Counted from the stretch's first letter, positions 9,642-19,226 are shown. The stretch: 64,000 nt of DNA from Flavobacterium sp. N1994 (GCF_025947145.1 NZ_CP109999.1:682001-746000); one strand, 5' to 3'. The notes: generated by a model not told the origin, from the sequence alone. Made by a program: numbers and translations.

Positions 9642-9649
9642 TATATTTG
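9642..9649 (+). promoter_or_regulatory. -7 promoter box of lipoprotein gene
   Basis: TATATTTG, an exact TAnnTTTG match, 15 bases before the ATG at 9665, with a CTTTC sequence 19 bases upstream as a possible -33 box. It also rules out starts upstream of 9665. Confidence 0.6.
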
Positions 9650-9664
9650 TTCAAAATCCAGTCA

Positions 9665-10849
9665 ATGAAAAAAATTACCACTCTCCTAGCCTTATTTCTT
9701 ATCCTTTCCTCTTGCGGTATTAAACAAACAAGAGAATTATTGACATCTGGTGAATACGATGCCGCAATTAAAAATGCAGTAGACGCTTTGCGAGGCAATA
9801 AAAACGCCAAAGGCAAACAAGACTATGTCTATATGCTAGAAGAAGCATTTGCTAAGGCTAAAGAGCGTGATTTGAGAGATATCAACGGATGGTTTAAAGA
9901 TGCTAATCCACAAAACTTAGAAAAAATATACAATACTTATGTGCAGCTGAATTATCGTCAAGAGCAAATTCGACCGTTATTGCCATTGCAATTACAAAAA
10001 GAAGGTAGAGAAGCTCTTTTCCCTTTTGATGATTATACCGATCAAATTGTAAGTAGTAAAAATGCTTTGTCTAAATACCTTTATGATAATTCCAAAGCAT
10101 TGTTGGCTAATAAAGATAAAATGGTAATTCGCCGTGCTTATGATGATTTGGTATATTTAGAAAGTATCAATCCAGGATTTAAAGATGTAGCCAAGCTAAC
10201 TGATGAGGCTAAGCTTAAAGGAACCGATTTTGTAAACGTGTATACCAAAAACGAGACCAATATCGTAATTCCGGTTCGTTTACAAAATGATTTATTAGAT
10301 TTTAGCACCTATGGTTTAAACGATAAATGGACGGTATACCACAGCAACCGTCAAAAAGGAATTGACTATGATTATGGTTTGATTGTTAACTTCCGTCAAA
10401 TTAACATCTCGCCAGAGCAAGTAAAAGAAAAACAATTTGATAAAGAAAAGCAAATCAAAGACGGGGTGAAGAATCTTCTAGACGCTAATGGACATATTGT
10501 AAAAGACAGTTTGGGTCATCCTATAAAAGTAGACAACTTCAAAACCATTCGAGTTAGTATTTATGAGTATTCCCAATTAAAATCTTGTCAAGTTACTGCT
10601 AAAGTGGATTACATCAACTTTAAAAACAATCAACTTATAGAAACGTTTCCAATAGCCAGTGAATTTGTCTTTTCCAATGTTTACTCGACTTATAGAGGAG
10701 ACCGAAGAGCTTGTGAAGAAAACTATTACTCTAATTTTGATAAGAGAGCCGTACCGTTTCCAAGCAATGAACAAATGGTTTTTGATACTGGAAATGATTT
10801 AAAAGCAAAACTAAAAGACATCATTGTCCGAAATAAATTCAGGCGTTAA
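9665..10849 (+). CDS. Predicted lipoprotein, unknown function
   Basis: A 394-residue exported protein that I do not recognise beyond being typical of Bacteroidota. The start at 9665 gives a clean lipoprotein signal peptide (MKKITTLLALFLILSSCG, cysteine at residue 17). The mature part opens with TRELLTSGEYDAAIKNAVDALRGN, which resembles a tetratricopeptide helix pair, and continues with a long mixed region containing several Lys/Asp-rich stretches and a Tyr/Arg-rich end. No catalytic motif is evident. A TATATTTG promoter box lies just upstream and a strong bidirectional terminator follows, so it seems monocistronic. Confidence 0.8.
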   Translation: MKKITTLLALFLILSSCGIKQTRELLTSGEYDAAIKNAVDALRGNKNAKGKQDYVYMLEEAFAKAKERDLRDINGWFKDANPQNLEKIYNTYVQLNYRQEQIRPLLPLQLQKEGREALFPFDDYTDQIVSSKNALSKYLYDNSKALLANKDKMVIRRAYDDLVYLESINPGFKDVAKLTDEAKLKGTDFVNVYTKNETNIVIPVRLQNDLLDFSTYGLNDKWTVYHSNRQKGIDYDYGLIVNFRQINISPEQVKEKQFDKEKQIKDGVKNLLDANGHIVKDSLGHPIKVDNFKTIRVSIYEYSQLKSCQVTAKVDYINFKNNQLIETFPIASEFVFSNVYSTYRGDRRACEENYYSNFDKRAVPFPSNEQMVFDTGNDLKAKLKDIIVRNKFRR

Positions 10850-10854
10850 AAAAG

Positions 10855-10885
10855 AAAAATCCGAAGTACTAGCTTCGGATTTTTT
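10855..10885. terminator. Bidirectional terminator between lipoprotein gene and ytxJ
   Basis: ATCCGAAG / CTTCGGAT stem with a TACTAG loop, preceded by an A-run and followed by a T-run, serving both convergent genes. Confidence 0.85.
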
Positions 10886-10888
10886 ATT

Positions 10889-11272
10889 TTATATAAACTG
10901 CTCTAATTGGGCAGCATCAATATTTTCATGGGAAGCATCATAAACTGCTTTACCGTCTTTTATAACGATAAGTTGGGGCGATTGATGTTCCACTCCAAAA
11001 CGAACAGCAATTTCATTTGATATAGCGCGGTGTTCTATTAAGTCTAGAAAATAAGGAATTACTTTTTCTTGTAAATCAAACTCATTTTCAAATTGCTTAA
11101 GAGCCGATTTACTGATATAACATCGGGTACTGTGTTTAAAAATAACCACTGGCTTTTCAGTAGATTCTTGTATTATTTCATTAAGCTGACCTAAATCGGT
11201 TAATAGTCTCCAACCTACTTTTGAAGTAGTTTCATCACTAGATGTGCCAAACATATTCTTTAAAAAACTCAT
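10889..11272 (-). CDS. ytxJ: YtxJ-type bacillithiol-linked redox protein
   Basis: A 127-residue thioredoxin-fold protein of the YtxJ (bacillithiol system, monothiol bacilliredoxin) family. The single redox cysteine is residue 51 in KHSTRCYISKSALKQF, where family members have a Cys followed by an Ile-Ser pair; HQSPQLIVIKDGK is the cis-Pro loop. Such proteins are thought to remove bacillithiol from modified protein thiols. A consensus -7 box on the minus strand (11307-11300) drives it divergently from the serine ammonia-lyase gene. Bacillithiol use by this organism is inferred from family membership only. Confidence 0.85.
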   Translation of the reverse strand: MSFLKNMFGTSSDETTSKVGWRLLTDLGQLNEIIQESTEKPVVIFKHSTRCYISKSALKQFENEFDLQEKVIPYFLDLIEHRAISNEIAVRFGVEHQSPQLIVIKDGKAVYDASHENIDAAQLEQFI

Positions 11273-11299
11273 TCTCTTTGCATTATATTAGATAGAGCA

Positions 11300-11307
11300 C
11301 AAAAATA
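11300..11307 (-). promoter_or_regulatory. -7 promoter box of ytxJ
   Basis: On the minus strand this reads TATTTTTG, with TTG 17 bases further upstream (11327-11325). The start codon is 28 bases downstream at 11272. Confidence 0.6.
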
Positions 11308-11373
11308 CAATTATTATACGGAACCAATCGACAAGAAGCCATTTAGATATTCTATTCCTAATTTGTATTTAGT

Positions 11374-11381
11374 TATATTTG
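11374..11381 (+). promoter_or_regulatory. -7 promoter box of L-serine ammonia-lyase
   Basis: TATATTTG, 22 bases before the ATG at 11404. No clear -33 box was seen. Confidence 0.5.
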
Positions 11382-11403
11382 CTCCACTAAATCGATATAG
11401 TAC

Positions 11404-12831
11404 ATGGAAGAATGTATCTCTGTTTTTGATATGCTCAAAATTGGTGTAGGCCCTTCAAGTTCTCACACACTTGGACCTTGGCGTGCAGCAGAACGTTTTT
11501 TAACCGAGTTGCAAACTGAACATTTATTCGATAAAATAACTCGTGTCAAAGTGGATTTATATGGTTCTCTTTCCTTAACGGGAAAAGGGCATGCTACTGA
11601 TTTAGCCATCATGCTAGGATTAAGCGGACAAGACCCTGAATACATTCCGGTTCAAGACATTGCGGGTATTATAAAAAACATAGAAGAGACCAACGAAATC
11701 AATTTAGGAAACAAAATCAGCATTCCGTTTTATTTTCTACAAGATATCGTTTTTAATAAAAACTTCCTTCCGTTTCATGCCAATGGTTTGACTTTTACTG
11801 CTTACTTAATGGATGATACAGAATACACTTCTACCTTCTACTCTATCGGTGGTGGATTTGTAGTCAAAGAAGAACGGGTGAATGCTAAGAAGAAGTTAGC
11901 CATAAAATGTGCCTTCCCTTTCCCGATACAAAATGCGGAAGAGCTATTACACTATACTATTACTCAAAACAAATCTATTTCTGAGATTGTCTATGCCAAT
12001 GAAATCTCAATGCGTCCTGAAGCAGAAGTGCATAGTGAGCTCATGCGTATTTGGAACACTATGTTGGAATGCCTTTATATTGGATGCCATTCTGAAGGGA
12101 TTTTACCTGGTGGTTTAAATGTAAGAAGACGAGCGTTTGATATGCATCAAGGACTAATTGGTTTGGCTAACTATAACAATCCACAAGAATGGCTAGAAAC
12201 CATCCGAAAAACGGAAGTAAAGTTTCGTCAAATATTGAAATGGGTTTCCTGTTTTGCTTTGGCTACTAATGAAGTTAATGCTGCATTAGGTCGTGTAGTA
12301 ACGGCACCTACAAATGGAAGTGCTGGCGTTATCCCAGCCGTTTTAATGTACTATTTAGTGATAGAAAACCATGAGGCTGGAGAGAAAGAAATTAAACAAT
12401 TCTTGATGGTCGCTGGTGAAATAGGAAGCATTTTCAAAAAAGGCTCTACCATTTCGGCTGCTATGGGAGGTTGTCAGGCTGAAATTGGCGTTTCTTCTGC
12501 TATGGCTGCGGCTGCTTTATGCGAAGTTATGGGTGGCACTCCTGATCAAGTTTTAATGGCTGCAGAAATCGCTATGGAGCATCATTTGGGTTTAACTTGT
12601 GATCCTATTGGAGGCTTAGTTCAAATTCCGTGTATAGAAAGAAATACCATGGGAGCTATCAAAGCCATCAACGCTGCAGAACTCGCTATGGAAACTGATG
12701 CTAAAAATGCTAAAGTACCTTTAGACAAAGTAATTGATACCATGTGGCAAACCGCCAAAGACATGAATTCTAAATACAAAGAAACCTCTGAAGGAGGGCT
12801 AGCGGTAGCTGTGAATATGGCAGATTGTTAG
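11404..12831 (+). CDS. sdaA: L-serine ammonia-lyase (single-chain, iron-sulfur type)
   Basis: Deaminates L-serine to pyruvate using a [4Fe-4S] cluster. At 475 residues it is a single-chain enzyme with the beta domain first (GPSSSHT at residues 16-22, with the Thr/Ser-rich substrate loop) and the alpha domain after about residue 180. Candidate cluster cysteines are in GGCQAEIG (about 358), CDPIGG (about 399) and IPCIERN (about 410), as in other SdaA proteins. It has its own promoter and its stop overlaps by 4 bases the stop of the convergent porin gene at 12828, leaving no room for a terminator between them. Confidence 0.93.
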   Translation: MEECISVFDMLKIGVGPSSSHTLGPWRAAERFLTELQTEHLFDKITRVKVDLYGSLSLTGKGHATDLAIMLGLSGQDPEYIPVQDIAGIIKNIEETNEINLGNKISIPFYFLQDIVFNKNFLPFHANGLTFTAYLMDDTEYTSTFYSIGGGFVVKEERVNAKKKLAIKCAFPFPIQNAEELLHYTITQNKSISEIVYANEISMRPEAEVHSELMRIWNTMLECLYIGCHSEGILPGGLNVRRRAFDMHQGLIGLANYNNPQEWLETIRKTEVKFRQILKWVSCFALATNEVNAALGRVVTAPTNGSAGVIPAVLMYYLVIENHEAGEKEIKQFLMVAGEIGSIFKKGSTISAAMGGCQAEIGVSSAMAAAALCEVMGGTPDQVLMAAEIAMEHHLGLTCDPIGGLVQIPCIERNTMGAIKAINAAELAMETDAKNAKVPLDKVIDTMWQTAKDMNSKYKETSEGGLAVAVNMADC

Positions 12832-13886
12832 AATTCATAAGACAAGCTGGTAGTGACAAAGAAATTATCGTCTACTAAGGTTGTTCCGTTGGTAAATACT
12901 TTTCCTTTATTTTTTAAATACCTGGCCTCTGCCCTGCATTTCAGTTTTGAAATAATGAAGTAATCTAAATTGAATGAAGTTCCAAAAGTTCTAAATTCAT
13001 CATCAGTAGCAATAAGAACTGCATTAGCATCCTGATAATATTCCAATCTTACAGCGGTTTGCCATTTTGAGGAAAGACTATATTGTGTAATGATTACAGG
13101 GCTCAACCAGTAGACTTTTTGATCTGTACTTTCATTCGTTTGTATTCCCATATCAAAACCCATTATAGTGCGCCACTTGGTATTCCATTGATTGTCCCAA
13201 TAGAAATTACTAAAATAACGAGCGCTCCATTGTTCTAAATACAATTCTTTACCAAAAAAAGTACTCCAATTAAACAAAGCTTTGGCATTGGGTTTATAAC
13301 TAATTTGAGAGCCCAAAGAAGGTGGAATATTACTTTTGACCGTATTGATGCGTTGCCATCCATTGGTAAGTAAGCCCGAAAAAGACCATTTATCATTAGG
13401 TCTATAATTGTATTTTACTCCCGTCATAAAATAAGGAGAGTTCTCGGCTAAAATAGAACGGGTCAAAGTAAGATTGGTAGCTGTTGTGGCTGATTCAAAT
13501 CCGATATAACTTGGCAATATACCAATCTCAATGGTTTGCTTTTTAAGACTATCCAGATACATTCCGAAATAGGCTTCACTTAGATATTTCATTTTCTCAT
13601 TGGCATAATTATCATCCACATAGGTTCCCGCGTGAACGGCTACACTAGCATAAACATTTTGATAAGCCACTCTTGCCCGTAACAATCCAATATTTAAATT
13701 GGGTTCGTTATGCCGATTATAATTATACATAAAGGGGAGCTTTTTTGAAACATCAGGTTGATTAAAATCATAAGCATAAAACGTTTCAAAAAAACCAGAA
13801 AAGATGAACTTTACTTCTTTCTTTTCTTGAGAAAAAGTAACGGAATAAAGCATCAAAAATAAACCAAGACAAAAATAGCGTTTCAT
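12828..13886 (-). CDS. BBP2/OmpL-type outer-membrane beta-barrel porin (first of two)
   Basis: A 352-residue exported protein (signal peptide ending about SVTFSQ, residue 20) made of alternating aromatic/polar strands and ending in a phenylalanine (SLSYEF), as expected of an outer-membrane barrel. Segments such as LSEAYFGMYLDS, IEIGILPSYIGFESA and SFSGLLTNGWQRIN match the putative porin BBP2 family (PF07642). A homologue lies directly upstream (13991-15358), so the pair probably arose by duplication. It is downstream of kup and a KdpDE-like system. Solute specificity cannot be read from sequence; passage of K+ or other ions is an inference from neighbours. Confidence 0.8.
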   Translation of the reverse strand: MKRYFCLGLFLMLYSVTFSQEKKEVKFIFSGFFETFYAYDFNQPDVSKKLPFMYNYNRHNEPNLNIGLLRARVAYQNVYASVAVHAGTYVDDNYANEKMKYLSEAYFGMYLDSLKKQTIEIGILPSYIGFESATTATNLTLTRSILAENSPYFMTGVKYNYRPNDKWSFSGLLTNGWQRINTVKSNIPPSLGSQISYKPNAKALFNWSTFFGKELYLEQWSARYFSNFYWDNQWNTKWRTIMGFDMGIQTNESTDQKVYWLSPVIITQYSLSSKWQTAVRLEYYQDANAVLIATDDEFRTFGTSFNLDYFIISKLKCRAEARYLKNKGKVFTNGTTLVDDNFFVTTSLSYEF

Positions 13887-13920
13887 AGCTCCTACTTATT
13901 TCAGCACAATCTAAAATAAG

Positions 13921-13959
13921 CAATGCAAATCTACTTTTTTTAATGTAAGATTTGCATTG
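13921..13959. terminator. Inverted repeat between the two porin genes
   Basis: CAATGCAAATCTAC at 13921-13934 pairs with GTAAGATTTGCATTG at 13945-13959 around a T-rich loop. It lies downstream of the 13991-15358 porin and upstream of the 12828-13886 porin, so it could be a terminator or an mRNA processing/stability hairpin that sets different levels for the two genes. Confidence 0.55.
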
Positions 13960-13990
13960 GTATAAAAACTTTCGAAAGGTATTTTAAAAA

Positions 13991-15358
13991 CTAGATTCTA
14001 AATAAAACGGCGAATATAATTCGATTTTCCAATTTTACTAAATCAGGTTGCCAATCAGAAGGCAAAGGTGTTGTAGTATATCCTGTTGGAGAAGTTATAC
14101 CTCCACTACCAGCAAAATAAGGAACACTGGCTTCACGGTGCACGAATTCCACTCGGAACGTAATACTTTGATTCGGCATAAAATCAAAATTAGTAGAACA
14201 ATCCCAACCTTTAAACTCATCCCCAGGATTAGCAGTAAAAGGATGGGTTCCTTGCGTTTGTGTTGGGTTATTTGGATTCGGTAACGGACTCGCATCTCCC
14301 GTTGGATACAATACCAAATAACGACCAGGATTAGTCATATACCCTCCTCCTATCGTCCAAGCCATTTTGTTTTTATTAAACCAAACACGGTTATAAACCA
14401 TACCACTCAAGAAATATTGCGAAGGATTATCAGCAGTGCCATTAAAACCACCTACACCATCACCGCTTTCAAAACCGACATCAAACGTACTAGAGAAAGC
14501 CGCTTTACTAATTCCTCTAGCAGTTGGTTGATTATAATAACGCACCAACAAGCTATTATCCGAATGGAAACGAATGCGTTTAGACAAACCTGCTGCATCG
14601 GTTCCGTAATAATCATTTGTTAAAACTTTTACCGCTTCATTTGGGCACCAAGTCACATTCCCTCCTAGTCCTGGCATACTATTAAACTTGGCATAGCTTT
14701 GCCAACCGTTAATTAACCATCCTTCTATTTTCAAATGTTTCGTCGGAAAGATTTGTACTCGCACTCCGTTAAAAAACCAAGGCGTATTATCTGAAGTAAA
14801 AGAAGCTTGGTACTCCCAATTTTCAGCTTGATAATAGGAATTCAAACCAATATAAGACATGAACATACCGGCATCGACATTAATTCCGTACCATGTATTA
14901 AAATGATATCCAGCATAAGCTTCGGATAAATAGCGATACACATTGTCCAATTGGTACTGTCCACGATAAACGCTGTAATCATTACGAGGTACCACCGTAG
15001 AACGCGTTCCGAACTGCATCATGATTTTACCTCTGGCTCCTTCGTAATTAAATTCGCCACCAATATTCGCGCTTGAGATTTGTATTTCATTATTGCGTGC
15101 CAAAGCGGTTGAACCCACGACCGTATTGTCAATAGGATTGTTGAACGAATGGGTATAATTGGCATCAATCATGATGCTTCCAACAAAATATTTAGAGGTT
15201 AAAACGGGCGGAGTTGTCCTTCTGTCCGAACCATTTTGCCAAGACATATCCATACCATCAAAGGGTACTTTTTCTTTTAGGGTATCTTGAATAGTGCTTT
15301 GTTGGGCCAATAGACTACTTCCTGAAAGTAGTGCTAGAGAAATTATAAATTGTTTCAT
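13991..15358 (-). CDS. BBP2/OmpL-type outer-membrane beta-barrel porin (second of two)
   Basis: A 455-residue exported protein with signal peptide MKQFIISLALLSGSSLLAQ and a C-terminal aromatic strand (FAVLFRI). Shared with its neighbour at 12828 are the strand pattern LSEAYAGYHFNTWYGINVDAGMF, the S-YIG-S motif (MSYIGLNSYYQAEN) and the W-INGWQ turn (EGWLINGWQSYAKF), placing it in the same BBP2 family. It begins 8 bases after the kup stop, so it is almost certainly cotranscribed with kup. A role in letting K+ or other small ions reach the inner-membrane transporter is inferred from this coupling. Confidence 0.8.
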   Translation of the reverse strand: MKQFIISLALLSGSSLLAQQSTIQDTLKEKVPFDGMDMSWQNGSDRRTTPPVLTSKYFVGSIMIDANYTHSFNNPIDNTVVGSTALARNNEIQISSANIGGEFNYEGARGKIMMQFGTRSTVVPRNDYSVYRGQYQLDNVYRYLSEAYAGYHFNTWYGINVDAGMFMSYIGLNSYYQAENWEYQASFTSDNTPWFFNGVRVQIFPTKHLKIEGWLINGWQSYAKFNSMPGLGGNVTWCPNEAVKVLTNDYYGTDAAGLSKRIRFHSDNSLLVRYYNQPTARGISKAAFSSTFDVGFESGDGVGGFNGTADNPSQYFLSGMVYNRVWFNKNKMAWTIGGGYMTNPGRYLVLYPTGDASPLPNPNNPTQTQGTHPFTANPGDEFKGWDCSTNFDFMPNQSITFRVEFVHREASVPYFAGSGGITSPTGYTTTPLPSDWQPDLVKLENRIIFAVLFRI

Positions 15359-15366
15359 TAGGTATT

Positions 15367-17301
15367 TTATTTTCTGTTTAATTCTAAGTTAGTTACGGGG
15401 GAATACACCATGGGATATTCTTCGATAGCGACATCACTTTTGTCTAATCCAAAGGCTTTTTCATCCGATAAGGATAGTTTTTTGAGCCAGAAGTAAGAAG
15501 TTAACAACCAACCTTCCTTAAAGGCAAATTCATTTTCTACGGATATAAACTTCTCGATGATTACAAATTTGAAATCGGGTTCTGAATTGTATTTGGAAGA
15601 GCCATCAGGACGTATGTGTAAATTCAATTGTTTTTGGTTCACCAAATCTTGTACAATTTTCTTGAAATACAACTCTACTTTAGGCTGCACACGGAACCCA
15701 ATATTGAGTATGATTTTAATGACTTTATCATCTAATAACTCAACAACTTCATAATTGAGCGTAAACGGTTCATTGGTTCGGTTGATATGGAAGAACCAAT
15801 AAACATCAGCACGTTTAGGCTGTTTAGCAAATATCGATTTGATAATTTTTTCTTCTATTTCATAGGTTTTATCGGCTTTTGACAAATAGATTAAGTGGGT
15901 AGCGTATTTTGGAATGGCATCATCTTCGCTAAGTGTTGCCAAGGTTTCAGTTTGTTCCATCAAATTGGTAAACTTCAAGAAACGGTTATTAATTTTTCTA
16001 GAGTAATACCAAACATACATCACCATAAAAATGAACAACTCGAAGAATAAGAACATCCAACGTTGTTTTATTTTGGAAACATTAGCAATAAAAAAGGAGA
16101 CTTCGATGATGGCAAACACCACTAAAATAAGCGTTACTAATGACAGTCGTACTTTTTTAATATAAATCAAATAATACGTGAGCAACACCGTAGTCATCAT
16201 CATGGCAATGGTGATGGAAAAGCCATAAGCCGCTTCCATATTGGTGGAGTTTTTGAAATACAAAATCATCAAGATACAGCCAAACCAAAGGATATTATTA
16301 ATTGATGGAATATAAATTTGCCCTTTTAAATTGGTTGGGTTTTTTAAAGTAACTCGGGGCCAAAAGTTTAACGATATGGCTTCATTAATCAAGGTAAAAG
16401 AACCGCTAATTAAAGCTTGAGAAGCTATTATAGTAGCAAAAGTAGAGATGACTATCCCAATCAATAAGAACCAATGCGGCATGATGGCATAAAACGGATT
16501 TCTTCCTTCTAAAAACTCTTTACCTTGACTCATTAACCAAGCGGATTGTCCCAGATAATTGACTACCAAACTAATCTTAACAAAGACCCAAGTGATGCGG
16601 ATATTCTCTTTACCACAATGTCCTAAGTCGGAATACAAGGCTTCTGCTCCAGTGGTACATAAGAAGACCGCTCCTAAAAGCCAAAACCCTTTGGGATATT
16701 GGGTTAATAATTCATAGCCATACATTGGGTTCAAGGCTTTGATAATCATGGGATGATGAATGATTTGGGAAACCCCTAAAACAAACAACATGCAAAACCA
16801 AATGAACATAGCGGGGCCGAAAATAGAGCCTACTTTTTGGGTTCCGAAACGTTGGAAAATAAAAAGCAACGAAATAATTACCACTACAATAGGAATAGTG
16901 GGAATATCTGGAATGACATCTCCTAAGCCTTCTACAGCCGAAGCTACTGAAATAGGTGGCGTTATGATTCCATCAGCTAATAAAGTTGTGGCTCCTAATA
17001 TCGTTGGGATTACTAATCGCCCTTTGCCAAAGCGTTTTACCAAAGCATAAAGCGAAAACACTCCGCCTTCCCCATGATTATCAGCTGAGAGTGTTAGTAT
17101 AATGTACTTTAAAGTGGTTTGGAAAGTCAAGGTCCAAAAGACGCAGGAAACGGCGCCATACACTAAGAGTTCATTAATGGGTTTATCCCCGATTATGGCT
17201 TTCATTACATAAAGCGGACTTGTTCCGATATCACCGTAAATGATACCTAAGGCAACTAATAAGGTAATGCCGGTGACTTTTTGTTTGGTGGGAAGATTCA
17301 T
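15367..17301 (-). CDS. kup: Kup-family potassium uptake protein
   Basis: A 644-residue inner-membrane K+/H+ symporter of the KUP/HAK/KT family. It starts with the family signature ALGIIYGDIGTSPLYVMKAI, has about twelve hydrophobic segments over residues 10-430, including GALYSDLGHCGK-like TTGAEALYSDLGHCGKENI, and a soluble C-terminal domain of about 200 residues, all standard. The order on this strand is histidine kinase, response regulator, kup, porin, porin, with 112 bases between regulator and kup; that gap contains TTAGA-type low-complexity sequence but no clear terminator. The context suggests regulation by the adjacent two-component system. Confidence 0.93.
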   Translation of the reverse strand: MNLPTKQKVTGITLLVALGIIYGDIGTSPLYVMKAIIGDKPINELLVYGAVSCVFWTLTFQTTLKYIILTLSADNHGEGGVFSLYALVKRFGKGRLVIPTILGATTLLADGIITPPISVASAVEGLGDVIPDIPTIPIVVVIISLLFIFQRFGTQKVGSIFGPAMFIWFCMLFVLGVSQIIHHPMIIKALNPMYGYELLTQYPKGFWLLGAVFLCTTGAEALYSDLGHCGKENIRITWVFVKISLVVNYLGQSAWLMSQGKEFLEGRNPFYAIMPHWFLLIGIVISTFATIIASQALISGSFTLINEAISLNFWPRVTLKNPTNLKGQIYIPSINNILWFGCILMILYFKNSTNMEAAYGFSITIAMMMTTVLLTYYLIYIKKVRLSLVTLILVVFAIIEVSFFIANVSKIKQRWMFLFFELFIFMVMYVWYYSRKINNRFLKFTNLMEQTETLATLSEDDAIPKYATHLIYLSKADKTYEIEEKIIKSIFAKQPKRADVYWFFHINRTNEPFTLNYEVVELLDDKVIKIILNIGFRVQPKVELYFKKIVQDLVNQKQLNLHIRPDGSSKYNSEPDFKFVIIEKFISVENEFAFKEGWLLTSYFWLKKLSLSDEKAFGLDKSDVAIEEYPMVYSPVTNLELNRK

Positions 17302-17413
17302 TTTTAGATTGTTAGATAATTAGACTTCTCAGATTTTTAGACATAGGTTATCCAGTGTGGATTTCTACAAGAGAAGCCACAGGAAGTATTTTCAATAAAA
17401 AAAGGACTCAATT

Positions 17414-18100
17414 TTAGCTGGAATTAAAGCGGTAGCCTACGCCGGATTCTGTCAGTATATATTTTGGACGATTAGGATCTTCTTCTATCTTTTTGCGAAG
17501 TTGTGCCACAAAGACTCTTAAGTATTGCGTTTGATCTGCATAACTATTGCCCCAGATTTCTTTTAATATGTATTGGTGCGTCAAGACCCTTCCATCATTT
17601 TTTAACAATAAGGTAAGCAAGTTGTATTCGGTGGCCGTGAGTTTTACAATTTCGTCTTTCATTTTAATCACTCTAGATACTAAATCAACAGTAATGTTTC
17701 CAAAGACAATTACAGGTTCTTGATTTTGATTAAAGCTACCTCTCAAAGCCGTTCTAATTCGGGCCAACAATTCTTGTGTACGAAATGGTTTCGTTAGATA
17801 ATCATTGGCACCACTGTCTAAGGCTTTTACAATTTCTTCCTCAGTACTTTTTACCGATAGGATAATGATTGGGTTGTGATACCAATCTCGTAATTGTTTC
17901 AGTACAACTTGTCCGTCTTCATCAGGCAACCCTAAATCTAGTAAAATTAAATCAGGTTGATGACTTGCAGCCATGGTTATTCCTTCTTTGGCATTGACCG
18001 CAAAAAGCAATTTATATCCATTGGCTTCTAAAGTAATCTCTAGAAGTTTTCTGATTTGACTTTCGTCATCAATGACTAATATAGAAAACAGATTACTCAT
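17414..18100 (-). CDS. OmpR/KdpE-type response regulator
   Basis: A 228-residue regulator: receiver domain (residues 5-120; acidic pair 11-12, phosphoacceptor Asp55 in LILLDLGLPD, conserved Lys in DYLTKPF) and an OmpR/PhoB winged helix (about 130-226, ending YILTESGVGYRFNS). The ending is that of the KdpE subgroup. The start at 18100 is preferred over one 36 bases upstream because it begins right before the receiver and overlaps the kinase stop by 8 bases (ATGAGTAA), a usual translational coupling. It probably controls the kup-porin genes downstream and/or itself; kdpFABC is not present in this window. Confidence 0.88.
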   Translation of the reverse strand: MSNLFSILVIDDESQIRKLLEITLEANGYKLLFAVNAKEGITMAASHQPDLILLDLGLPDEDGQVVLKQLRDWYHNPIIILSVKSTEEEIVKALDSGANDYLTKPFRTQELLARIRTALRGSFNQNQEPVIVFGNITVDLVSRVIKMKDEIVKLTATEYNLLTLLLKNDGRVLTHQYILKEIWGNSYADQTQYLRVFVAQLRKKIEEDPNRPKYILTESGVGYRFNSS

Positions 18101-19196
18101 TTTCAACGGTATTGGTGGATAAACAATCAACCGCAAAGGTCATTTCAAAGATAGCGCCCCCTTCATCTGCATTACTGAGTTTTATAGTTCCATTTTGTGC
18201 TTCTACAAAACCTTTTACAATAGACAATCCTAAACCTGTTCCGCCCGTTTTAGAACTCTGCAAACGATAGAATTTATCAAAGGCTTTGTCGATTTCTTCT
18301 TCTGGAAAACCATAACCGTCATCTTTAATAATGATAATACATTTTTTGATAACGTTCATATGAGCATCATAATCGGTATCAACATCATATTTGATTTCGA
18401 TTTGGATTTTGGCTCCTTTGGGAGTATATTGGGAAGCATTGTAAATCAAGTTGTAAAGAATTTGCTCCATCAAACCATAATCGAGTTTGAATAAAGGCAA
18501 ATTGTCATCAGTTATAATTACCCATTTATGATCTTTCAACTCATCAGTCAAACGATTGCAGGTATTATAAGCCAATTCTTTAACATCACACCAATCTAAT
18601 TTGGGTTGGATATATCCTGATTCTAGACGTGACATGTTGAGTAAGTTTTCGACTTGATAATTCAATTTCATCGAAGCTTTTTCTATTTCGTTGAATAAAT
18701 TGGTTTTGCTTTCGTTGGATAGAGTCACATCATTTTGTTGCAATGTATCTATAGAACCAATAATAGCAGCGATTGGAGTACGCAATTCATGGGAAAGAGA
18801 ATCTAGTAAAGTGTTATATAACTTCATAGTATTGGCACGGGCTTCTTTCATGTGAATGGCCTTTTGCATGCGTTTGATTTTATAAGTCAAGACCGCATTT
18901 ATTAAGGCAATGATGAAGAATAACAAGAGCAATAAAGCATCTTGAGCATTATCTATATGTAGCGTATAATAGGGTTTTATAAAAAGAAAATCTAAGGCTA
19001 ACGCACTTAAAACCGCCGCCAACAATACAGGTTTTATTTCTAAAAAGATAGCTAGGATTGAAACCAGAAACAACAACAAATACCCTAAGATTTTATAATC
19101 AATTAGGTCTCTAATCGCCATCCCTAATAAGGAAATCGTGGCTACCGAAAGGATGCTAATTAAGTATTGATTGCTATGGCTTTTTACTGCTGACAT
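18093..19196 (-). CDS. KdpD-like sensor histidine kinase lacking the N-terminal domains
   Basis: A 367-residue kinase corresponding to the C-terminal half of KdpD: four closely spaced transmembrane helices (about residues 12-105, DUF4118 type), a coiled linker, HisKA with His136 in LLDSLSHELRTPIAA, and the ATPase domain (NLIYNAS, DDGYGFPEEE, GGTGLGLSIVKG). The universal-stress and KdpD-sensor domains that precede the membrane part in full-length KdpD (about 900 residues) are absent. The first gene of its operon, it has a consensus TAACTTTG box 23 bases upstream. A K+ or turgor-related signal is inferred from homology and from the Kup gene downstream. Confidence 0.88.
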   Translation of the reverse strand: MSAVKSHSNQYLISILSVATISLLGMAIRDLIDYKILGYLLLFLVSILAIFLEIKPVLLAAVLSALALDFLFIKPYYTLHIDNAQDALLLLLFFIIALINAVLTYKIKRMQKAIHMKEARANTMKLYNTLLDSLSHELRTPIAAIIGSIDTLQQNDVTLSNESKTNLFNEIEKASMKLNYQVENLLNMSRLESGYIQPKLDWCDVKELAYNTCNRLTDELKDHKWVIITDDNLPLFKLDYGLMEQILYNLIYNASQYTPKGAKIQIEIKYDVDTDYDAHMNVIKKCIIIIKDDGYGFPEEEIDKAFDKFYRLQSSKTGGTGLGLSIVKGFVEAQNGTIKLSNADEGGAIFEMTFAVDCLSTNTVENE

Positions 19197-19218
19197 TACT
19201 CTGTTACTAATTATGGGA

Positions 19219-19226
19219 CAAAGTTA
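19219..19226 (-). promoter_or_regulatory. -7 promoter box of the kinase-regulator-kup-porin genes
   Basis: Reads TAACTTTG on the minus strand, 22 bases before the kinase ATG at 19196. No good -33 box was seen. Confidence 0.45.

Noticed and set aside
9529..9723. 64-residue plus-strand frame before the lipoprotein
   Set aside because: It runs through the lipoprotein promoter and signal-peptide region in another frame and shows no protein-like pattern.
18101..18136. Longer N-terminus for the KdpE-like regulator
   Set aside because: The extra 12 residues (MRLIVYPPIPLK) come from the kinase gene in another frame and precede the true receiver start; the 8-base overlap start at 18100 is better.
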